A stretch of 64,000 nucleotides of DNA from Wolfiporia cocos (Eukaryota; Basidiomycota; Agaricomycetes; Polyporales; Phaeolaceae). The stretch is from assembly GCA_029448655.1 (NCBI GenBank), contig JACCLO010000018.1:186001-250000 (forward strand), written 5' to 3'. The notes beneath the pieces are model-generated. The model had not been told where the DNA came from. It did no database searches and saw nothing but the letters and a program-made list of their open reading frames with translations. Within the stretch, counting starts at the first letter, position 1. Every line of letters begins with the position of its first letter. Both the position numbers and the translations under genes were made by a program. Below are positions 10,606 to 20,000 of the stretch, in pieces.

Positions 10606-11646
10606 TGACACAGACTACTCTGTGGGACTCACCACCTATCCTAAGGTGAGGAAATGATGATGAGCAAGCAGTCAAGCACAGTGGTTGTTAAAGCTTCACA
10701 GCGCTAGCTGAGAAGAATAGAACTAAAGTTAAAGGACGGTAAGTCCCTACTTATATACATGCCTGACGCTATGTAAAGTTCTACCTATGAAAGGCAAGGT
10801 GGCTTGATGCCAATAATGCCGAAGAGCCCTATCTACAATGACCATGGAAGGCCCTAATGGCCAAACCAATGGAAAAGGAGAGGGGGCGTGCTACGCTCTG
10901 TAGACACGTGAATATGGACGCTAGATCCAGGTATAGCAGAGGCCGAGAGGCCGGTGCCTGAGGTGGTAATGCCATTGGATGGTCAATTACCTTATGACTC
11001 AGTGAGAAGCGTGAGCCATGAATGCCATTGGCTTGCCTTGATGGCGTGCCGTTGGTGTGGTACCAGATGTGGTCTAGGTACCGGGGCTTGGCTTGTGCCG
11101 ATGCCCGAGAAGCCCTATCACTGATAGAAGGCCTCATGGTTCATGATCCGACTAGGACTAGAACTGGGGTTGGGATATTGCCATGATGGCAGAAGCCCAG
11201 AAGGTGGAACCACTTGAGTTCCTTATGGTGCAGTCATGAGACTAGCCAATGGCACTAAGGCCGCTAAGGACCGATGTACCAGGTTGCCATTGTTATTGTC
11301 TTAGGCGTGATGACGTCTTGATGGTCTGATCCACGAGGGATGCTTCTTCTCTAGAAGCCGGCTGGTTAGGCTTGTGCAGTGACCGTTGACATAGGGATGA
11401 TGCTGGGCCTAGCCAGTGGGCATAGGTCCTTGTCATATGGGTTGACTAGCATGTAATGCTGAGTCATTATGGCTGACTAGCGTGTAAGCGCCAGCCTTCT
11501 GCCGGGGTGGCATATAATAACTGTAAGGTTATGCCGATAGGTTGGCAAGGTACAGTTAAGTACCGGATAACTCTTGAGTAGGTGTATAATCCTCAAATAA
11601 TAGCTATAAAACGCGGAAAATGCCTGTCCCAGAATATACTGTGACA
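10606..11646 (-). repeat. Long-form solo LTR (1041 bp), TSD AGATA
   Basis: It runs from TGACACAGACTACTCTGTGG to CTGTGACA with perfect AGATA duplications (10601-10605, 11647-11651). It has the same ends and hairpin region as the short LTRs but a longer U3. It resembles the 1.1-kb LTR at 25746 and defines a long subfamily. Confidence 0.85.
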
Positions 11647-11680
11647 AGATAGTGACGAGTTTTCTGATGAAACAATGTAA

Positions 11681-13329
11681 TGCTTAGCATACCCCCACAA
11701 TTGTCAATGAACCAAGGTACATATAATCACCATACTGCTCAATAAGGTCATCAATATTCTCTTCATACATGGTGCCCAGCACATGAGATAACACAGCTGG
11801 ATAGTCATCAAGGTCATTGCTCTCAATCCTGTACTTGTGGGCAAGATTGGCAATGTTGTCTTCGTACATCTCTATGCAGGGTACTAGCAGGGAATCTGGA
11901 CAATTGGAAGGAGAAAGAGTCAAGGCGTGCCTCACTTTCAGGCGGTCCATTAGAGTGCAAATTGTGAGGTGCATCATGGTCATGTGATGCTACTTGTAGA
12001 GTGTGACAATTGTGACATATTGTGTGCACACCCAGTGTTCGCGGATCAGCCCCAGTGAAAGTACCTCATGCCAGAACCTACCAATAGATAACAGGTATGA
12101 TAGGGGTTGAAATTGGATGGTAGAATAGCATTCGCTATATTTTAGGCACCTGGTATAATAGTAGTAGCTACTGTAAGATGCCGAAAGCTATGAAGGTAGT
12201 ATTAGGCATGATGACAGATACCTAAAAATACAAAAATTATATCCCTGTCTACTGGAAGCTAGAGAGAAATACTCAGTGCCCTGGATTGAGAAATACTGCC
12301 CACCAAAAGCTCCTGGAGTATACTCATTGCCAGTGGCCTTTGCTCCCAAATCAATCAGAACATACAAATGCATATCATTGTCCATCTTCTAAGCTGCCAC
12401 AAACTACAGAAAGCTACCAGAAAATAATCTGCATCTTTTGATGCAGGTTTCACATCGTATCAAAAAGTACAAACATCTACCAGAATCCATCCCCAAAATT
12501 CCTTGCCTCCCTTGTTAGTGACTAGCAGAGAATACCAGATCATATCAGTAGAGTCCAAGCATGTACAATGGAATTTGCAAATTGACCAGGGCAATTCTAT
12601 GTGTGTATCAGAATCCACCAAGTTCTATCACTCTAGAAAGCATGCGACTCACTGAAAAAAGTGCATGTTTCATCATGTTCACTAAGTCATCCGGAAGCGA
12701 TGCCAGCTACACCAATGGCCTTGTTGTACATCAGCTCAACCTGGCACAGGGGTGTGAGCCGCACTTTCAGCCACCACATGTCAGCTGAACCACTTCAATG
12801 GCAGAGGCACCACCCCCATCATAATACGTGTAAGGAGGCCGAGTATGACCTTTATAGAGTGGACAAGTTTTACCTGGATGACTGCATGCCATGCATCAAA
12901 ACCAGTGCATACATTCACCATATTGAATGTGATCTGTGGCCAGTCCACTTAGACATGTGCCTGGTGTGCTATCGGTGAGCAGGAGCATGTCCTTGATGTT
13001 CCATGCATTTTGAAGGGAGAGTGGGTGGATGAGGTGACCATGAGGTTGAGTGTGCCCCCTGTGGAAGTGCAAGCGCATGCTTAAAACATGCCTCACCAAG
13101 CATGCAGCAAAGTGGATAAAGGAGAAGCATCATCTTGGGATGTGATGCAAGAATGGGGAATGTATGTACTTCTGCAGTCTGTATCTAAAGATGGAAGTTA
13201 TCAGAGACAAGTGCTGGACATGCATAGACTCACCGAACCTTGTTTTGTTTTCTGCGATCTGCATGAAGCAGCCAATCTCCTCTATAATCACCTTACCAGA
13301 GCTGCACATACCTGGGGAAATGGTGGAAG
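11681..13329. other. Unassigned degenerate region
   Basis: Several short open segments occur on both strands. For example, a minus-strand segment at 11684-11983 contains IESNDLDDYPAVLSHVLGTMYEENIDDL, which is protein-like (here split: IESNDLDDYPAVLSH and VLGTMYEENIDDL), and another lies at 12188-12385. I recognise no family, no LTR ends and no terminal repeats. It is probably decayed transposon or gene sequence between two solo LTRs. Confidence 0.3.
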
Positions 13330-13910
13330 TGACACAAAAACATATCCCCATACCCCCCCTATGCCTCTAAGTCCTACAGTCCCTAATATAGTCCCAAAGG
13401 GAGGAACACAAAGGTGAGGTGGAACCCCAGGCTAGTGAGCAGAGCGTGGCAAGCCAAGATCACTTGAGGTAAGAAGTAGAGGGGCACACTACACCAGTAT
13501 GCTGGTGTGCAGCCAAGAGATGAATAGTTCTGAGGTATACCTCAGAACACATAGGCATATATACATGAGGAGGCTGTCTACCTTAAAGTATGTAGACCCA
13601 CCCTAAAGGTGTGGTCTGTGTGGTGGTCTACCTACATGTGATCATGACATAATGGTGAGTCATACTCAAGACCGGGCCGGGGCTAGGCTGACTCACATAT
13701 ACGTAATGTAACTAGCTACTCACATGACCATATCACGGGCCCTGGCATGGGTGTTGGACTGGGGCTAAGGCACTAAGTAGAGGGGTAGACACTGGTGGCA
13801 TGGTTGGTGCACACTAGGGCACCTAATCTAAAGGGCAGCCAAAAAGGCGCAAAATAAGCCCTATAAACCAGGAAAAATGCCTATATATGCCACAGATAAA
13901 ATCTGTGACA
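13330..13910 (-). repeat. Solo LTR (581 bp), TSD GGAAG
   Basis: It runs from TGACACAAAAAC to CTGTGACA with perfect GGAAG duplications (13325-13329, 13911-13915). The hairpin GTTCTGAGG-TATA-CCTCAGAAC lies near 13531 and a minus-strand TATA near 13557. Confidence 0.9.
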
Positions 13911-14706
13911 GGAAGTATGAGGTAGAGATAAGAAAAATAGACGGATGACTCAAGATAGTACTTGTACTATGATGCAATTGAATGACCAGCTCACGTGAGC
14001 ACTTGGACTCGCTGCTTGCAATGAAGTCAAAGTCCAAATTGCTGCCCACAAGACACTTTTTGGCTTGATGTCGGCTTGTGGTTTTGCAATTGGACGTCTG
14101 CTCGAAAAATGCTCAGACATGACTATTAATCGATATTAACTATGGTGCTGGCACCCTAGTCACCACTACTTTTGTACAGTGGCCAAACCCTTGGGTCAAC
14201 TTCACATTAACCCTAAAGCAAGGTTTATATATATGCTGTCACTTTCTGCACCCTGATACCAAGCATTTTGGGTATGGTACAGCCTGGAGATGTGAAATCT
14301 GAATGCTCATAGCAATGTAGATATGGGGCAGATACAATATTAATGTATCTCTACCAGTTCACTATATTCCCTGCTTGAATAAGACACAGAAAGCATGCAA
14401 AGCTGATGCTGCTCAGTGCTGGGAAGTGGCAGTTGTGCACATCACAGCAAAGGATTTGTACTAAACAAGAAGGTTATTCAACTGAGGGATTTCCTGCTCA
14501 ATCACACCAGCTATATCAATCTTCCCAGAGGAATACAACAAATTCTTGTTGAGCCAAATATTTGGGTTGATGAGCTGCAAATACAGTGTCATGGGGAATG
14601 TGACCCAGATGCAAATGGTTGCTACACCATTTGAATCCATACTTGAAAATCAACTGGATTCAAAAAACAGGAAACTCTTGTTCAGAAGGTCATTGAGGAT
14701 GCAGGC

Positions 14707-15882
14707 TGACACAGATTACTGTGGGACTCACCCTTATATTCTTGAGCTTAGGCGAAACAAGGGGGAGGGAAGTGATAAGGCAGTGAAGCTGGAATAGCTC
14801 GTTATGCGAGGTAAGAGAAGAGAACTGAATGTCACAGACTTACTCGTCTGTGCGACCCTGGGATCAGGGGAAATCCCTAACGCCCTACAAGACGTGTGCG
14901 ACGCCGCGCCAGCGGTGACCTTGTCGGCTGTACCCTAAGAAGGGACTCCTAGAGGCGACTTAGAGAGGCATCACACAGTCGAGCAAGACAAGAGGGGCCC
15001 TCGGGCCAGAGCACGCGCAGGGAAGTAGCAAGAGAGGCACTATGTGCATTGACGAGAATCTCAAGGATGAGGATGTAAGTCCTCATCCGTCGTACTTATA
15101 CATGTGTAGCTGGCCAGTAATGGCCGCCCTAAAGTGATGGCCTGTGCGCCGTAACTAAGAGAGCACATGATGTATGTAACTACTGACGAATGTAACTAGT
15201 GTGACCATAACGTGAGATACCTGAGGCGCGCGCTACCCTACAGCGCTAACCTAACAGTCAGGTGACCAACAAACTAAAGAGACGCACAGGAGGTGGCTGA
15301 GGACCAGAGACGCGGCGTACGCCTAGCGCCGCATGTGGAACCTATAGCGAGGGAAGTACAGTGGCCCCCTGGGCACATCCGTGACACTGAAGACTGTAAG
15401 TCAACAGAGCTCCCCTTATATATTTCCAGTAAAGCAGTTGTGAAATGCCTGCCCTAAATACAAGAGGTCTGTGCACCAGTAAAGGTAGCACAGCTAAGTC
15501 GTATTTACTATGATAGAGCCAATAGTATTACATGTTAGGACCTGTGGGTCCATATAGACGTTGTGGCTATAGACCGTTAGTAAGACGAGTAAGCACTATG
15601 ACATATCCCGGTATCGGGGAATGAGTAAGATGTGTGACCTGGACTATAAGCCGCTTAGTATCAGAGAATGACTAGCATGTAAGCACTCGGTCATATCGTA
15701 TGACTACCGTGTCAAAGAGTAATGCATAATGACTAGTGTGTAATGCTGAGTCATATATGCTTAGTAGCGTGTACCTTAGAGTTATCGTAGATAAGTCTAG
15801 GTTAACTACCAGTAATACATAGAAAATCAGCAAAAATAGGTAAAAATACCGGAAAAATCCTATAAAATATCACTCTGTGACA
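14707..15882 (-). repeat. Solo LTR with another LTR nested inside, TSD CAGGC
   Basis: It runs from TGACACAGATTACTGTGG to CTGTGACA with perfect CAGGC duplications (14702-14706, 15883-15887). Removing the nested LTR leaves about 614 bp. The 5' end is A-rich on this strand, like other members. Confidence 0.85.
14830..15386 (-). repeat. Nested solo LTR (557 bp), TSD CTGAA
   Basis: It starts TGTCACAGACTTAC (third base mutated from TGACACAG) and ends CCGTGACA, with perfect CTGAA duplications (14825-14829, 15387-15391). The minus-strand hairpin GGATGAGGA/TCCTCATCC with loop CTTACA lies at 15065-15088. It is closely related to the LTR at 9750. Confidence 0.9.
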
Positions 15883-16383
15883 CAGGCCACATGTATATTT
15901 TGTCCAAATATCACTGAGCTGAACAGTTTCATCACATTTTCTAGAGTGCTGTCATGATGCATTCACTGTGATAATATATTTCCAACATTACAAGCCAAAT
16001 GCATTAGCATTGATGAGGATGTGCATTCAAAGATGCAAGCTTGCGGTTCTTGTCAATCTCACTGCCTGTCAGCTTGACTATATACCATATTTGGAGTAGT
16101 CAGACCAGTATAATTATCATTACTTTCCATATATGGTATAGCTTTCCCACCACTGGCCAAATCCAGACATAAAAATTTCTCAATTTTGATTTCAGACAAA
16201 TCCACCTAGCCATTTTGTTCCTACCTTCAATTAGAGCATTTTGGCTAGACCGATTATCTCTAGGTGCCTGTTTGAGTGAGCAGTAAGACTTGTACAAAGT
16301 AGTGGTGACTAGGGTGCCGGCACCATAGCATGTATGGGTATGACAAAAGTCTTGGCATCAGTCATTGGACTGTTTGTACTCTT

Positions 16384-17029
16384 TGTTACGGGTCGAATAC
16401 CCGTTCGTATATTCGAGTCGCGAATATAAATCGTTCTTCTGCACGTAGGCACGCAGCCGTATGCAAGGCAAATACTCGTTAGATGCCTTTGGGTCCTAAG
16501 TGAAGTCCTTAGGAGATCGGTTAATATCCAATACGCGTTAGAGGATATAATTTCGAGGACTTAGTCGTTCGATTGCTTGAGTGAAAAATACTGAGCGTAG
16601 TTTCCTACGTTTGAGAACGAGTATAAGACTTCTTGTTTGTACAACAAGGTCAAGCTGAAGAGCCTCGACAGTAAGTACATGAGTTTATATACTACGTTAA
16701 GTTTCCGAGGTCATGTCTGTCCCAGATGTCACCGATACTATCTACGCTATAGTCCCAAACGTCTGATAAGTATGGAGTGATATATCTGAGACGATAGATA
16801 GGAATGATGGCGGTTGAACGCCGTCTGTCAGCTAATAAACGATGGACATGAAACGGTGACAGGGTTGGATCTGCCAAAGATGGACCGAGCCCTATCGACT
16901 AGTACAACCGGGGATGCGCCCAGTAGAGTCACGAGTAGCCAGGGCAGTTGGTTGTGCAACAAGTCCCTGTATCGTATTCACCCAGTGGTGAGTTATGCCA
17001 GCGTTCGAAAATTCAAAATAACCGTAACA
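16384..17029 (-). repeat. 3' LTR of copy 1, short form (646 bp)
   Basis: It has the 8-bp terminal inverted repeat TGTTACGG/CCGTAACA and lies next to the polypurine tract. It lacks a 57-bp block present in the 5' LTR of the same copy. It shares diagnostic bases (for example GTATGCAAGG and CCTCGACAG) with the 5' LTR of copy 2 rather than with its own partner. Confidence 0.95.
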
Positions 17030-17042
17030 TCAGCTCCTCCCT
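17030..17042 (-). other. Polypurine tract of copy 1
   Basis: On the minus strand AGGGAGGAGCTGA abuts the 3' LTR, the expected plus-strand primer position. It overlaps the pol stop region by one or two bases. Confidence 0.75.
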
Positions 17043-20000
17043 AAGCATTCGTCGGCCTCGACGAATTTTCCAAGTTCCCTTCTTCAGAGTGCCTCGGCGT
17101 CCTGCTCGTTGTAGATGTCGCCGTTCCCGCTGAGGGACGGGGTCGTAGGAGTTCGCCATACGAAGTGTTGGCGGCATTCATTCTGTCGATGACCTGGTTG
17201 ATTGAGCCCACAAGTTCGGCAAATATAGTCGGGGCAATCGAGGATCCAGTGGCTAGCGGATCCGCATTGCCGACAGGGTTGTTCAGGCGAGGGCCTCGCT
17301 GGTACCCGTAGGGAAGGGATATCTCTGAGGTATTCGTTGTGTCGATATCTCCAGTGGTGAGCGGCGCGGTGAAGGTTCCGTTGCGCCCACGTGGGTAAGG
17401 AGGCGGTGTCTCGTTCGTGCTCCCTCGCACCTCGCTCAAACTCCTCGCGGGTAATGCTCTGCACCGATGGAGATCGTCGAATAGGCGGCGTGCTATTCGC
17501 TCTTCGCTGTTGTTCTGGGGTAGCCCTAGGGCTCGTCGGGCGTGCAGGTGGTTCACGTCTCCCGTTGCTTCCCATACCAGGAATACGTGGCGTCGGGTCT
17601 CTAACTCCTGTTCGGCGGGCCCTCTGAGTCTCGGTAGGCAGTGGAAATAATACTCTATCGCCCTCCATAAAATTAAACGGCCTTGCAACTCGGCGTCGTT
17701 CGTCGGTGGTGAAAAAGCGGGCGGGTCGTGGTACATATTCGGGTCGGTTGGGAGTAGCGTGCTCGCGATCCTCGAAGTCGTTGAGCGCGTGTCGTAGTCG
17801 GGCCGTCGTGGTGGCGGCCAGTCGGTCAATAAGTCTGTCGGTGAGTAACTCGAGTCCCTCTCTCTGCGCTCTGATCTGCCCCTCCATTCGGACGAGGTCC
17901 TCGGTGATATTCTGGTACGAGCTGTAGACGTGGGTGAGATCCTGCGCGATGTCGAAGAGGGCCGTCCAGCCATCGGCTCGGCCAGCAAAGGGTCCCTCGG
18001 CCCTGTACCAGAGTAGGGCGTGTCTGATCTGTAGGTGTTGGGGGGAGTATCTCCTCTGTGGCGTACCTCTCGGTCGTCCTTCCCTACGACCCGCATCGCT
18101 GTGAGGGGTCGGAGCGCGGCGAGGGAGTTGGTGGCGAGTCGTCGACATACTATGACTGTTCGGTTTTTGCGTGTTGGGGCTGTCCTGACTCTCGCCCTGT
18201 GGTAGTCTTTTATCATCTCCTTGGAGTGTTCCAGGTTCCCCTCGTCTTCCCATGAGTTGTCGGCTGTAGCATAGCCTTTCCACTTGACAAAGTACTGATG
18301 CTTCTTTCCTCGCCATCTGTCAGCCAGAATAGCTTCGACTTTGTATTCCTCCTGTCCCTTGATGATATCAGGTGGCGGCCGTAGGTAATTGGGTCCGTGC
18401 ACCCTTGTTTCTTTGAATGGTTTTAGTACGGCAGCGTGGAATACCGGATGAATTTTCCAGTTCGCCGGTAACTGCAACCGGTATGTCGTGGGTCCCATCT
18501 TTTCTGTGATGGTGAAGGGTCCTTCCCTTTTTGGTGCTAGCTTGTTAGATTCGTAGGGGATGGTTAGGTTCTTTGCGTCGAGCCAAACCTTGTCTCCTTT
18601 CTCGAGCTTCGGCAATTCTCGGAGGAAACGTCCCGCCATTCTTTTCTGAGCTAGTTCGTGCGCGATGAATGCCATCTTTCGCGCCTCCTTGATCTTTTTG
18701 ATCCTGTCGACTGCTGCCGGGACGTTTCCTACCCTGTCGTAGTCTGGGAATCCCCTTGGAATATAACCCAAGATTATTTCAAGGGGCGCAGGTCGGTTTT
18801 CGGTCCACTTGGTGTTGTGCGCAAATTCGACATCAGGTAGTCGTTGTACCCATTGGAAAGGGTCGTTCATGCAATAGATACGGAGGTATACTTCGATCTG
18901 TTGATTCATTCTTTCCGTTTGTCCGTCGGTCTGTGGATGGTACGCCGTACTCATCGCAGATTCCGTTCCCTGCAGCTTGCATAATTCCTTGAACAGTTTC
19001 GATGCGAACTGTGGTCCCCTGTCTGAAATGATCTTTCGGGGAATGCCGTATTGTGAATATATCTTTCGATGGAAGATTTCTGCGGCCCCTTCGCTCGTGA
19101 TTGTTTTGTCGCATGGGGTGAGAGAGATGGCCTTGGATAGGCCATGGTCGACGATCACCATCATGGAGTCATACTTTCCGACTCTCGGCAGGTCGGTGAC
19201 AAAATCAACCGAGCACTGTGAGAATGGGAGGGCGTCCTCTCGTGTCGGTATTGGTTGTAAAGGGGGTTTTAGCGGGTTTCTATCAGGTTTCATCTGTTGA
19301 CAGATTGCACAGCCCCGGACATATTCCGCTATCATTGTTCTCATGTCGGGCCACCAGAAGTGGGTCGTAACCTGTATCGTCGTACCCCAGATCCCAGGGT
19401 GTCCAGCCGGGATCGAGTCGTGGTATTTTGAGATGACGTCCCGTCGAAGACCCTCATCTTTTGGCACGTACATCCTGCCTTTGTAGAGCAATATTCCGTC
19501 TGTTTGCTGCCAATCATCTGCGACGGTTTTCGCGGGGAACTCGTCCGTGCCTCCCAGGGCGCGGATCGCCTGTTCCGCAGATTCATCTCGATTGTTGGCG
19601 CTTTTGATTCGATCAATGATCGGGATCTGGATCGCATGGACTACGAGCTCGTCTGGAATCATGGTTATTCCCTCGTTGTCTTCGTTACTTTCGTCAAGGT
19701 GATACAGCCTAGAAAGTGTGTCGGCCATGACCAGTTTTCTTCCGGGGACGTGTTGTAATTTCAGGTCGAATTGCGAAAGGAATAGGTGCCATCTCGCTTG
19801 TCGCCGATTTAGGCGCTGTGCGCTTCTCCAGTACGTCAGGTTCTGATGATCGCTTCGGATCAAGATCCGATGCGGTGCTCCTTCTAACAGGTGCCGCCAT
19901 TCTTCTAGTGCTCGGACTATTCCGAGTAGTTCGCGATCGTAGATTTCGTAGTTCCGTTCTGTGGATGTCAGGGATTGTGAGAGATATCCCACTGGCCGTT

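Larger units (their letters stand above)
8527..11680 (-). pseudogene. HFM1/MER3-like DNA helicase fragment, cut by three LTRs
   Basis: Reading leftward, an exon near 8831-8890 gives ADMYREMFKFGVLNAIQ. An exon at 8550-8620 gives the Walker A stretch LTGSGKTVLFELAIIRMLLQ. This pairing is characteristic of HFM1/MER3, the meiotic superfamily 2 helicase that promotes crossovers in the nucleus. Farther upstream (10309-10605, continuing at 11647-11680 once the LTR is removed) is an open segment rich in S, Y and N (SAYGVNPGL, PYEYAEMMGYCYDSWNHQ), plausible as the disordered N-terminus. An intron with acceptor CCCCATCACAG precedes the ADMYREM exon. Nothing of helicase motifs II-VI follows; the gypsy relic's LTR abuts Walker A, so the gene is truncated. 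Confidence 0.6.
14140..16328. mobile_element. Candidate DNA transposon remnant with roughly 38-bp terminal inverted repeats
   Basis: The left end CTATGGTGCTGGCACCCTAG continues TCACCACTAC(T)TTTGTACA. The reverse complement of 16287-16328 starts CTATGGTGCCGGCACCCTAG and continues TCACCACTACTTTGTACA, so the two ends are near-perfect inverted repeats. With the nested LTRs removed the interior is about 1 kb and only partly open. I found no clear target duplication, so the superfamily is undetermined. Confidence 0.55.
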
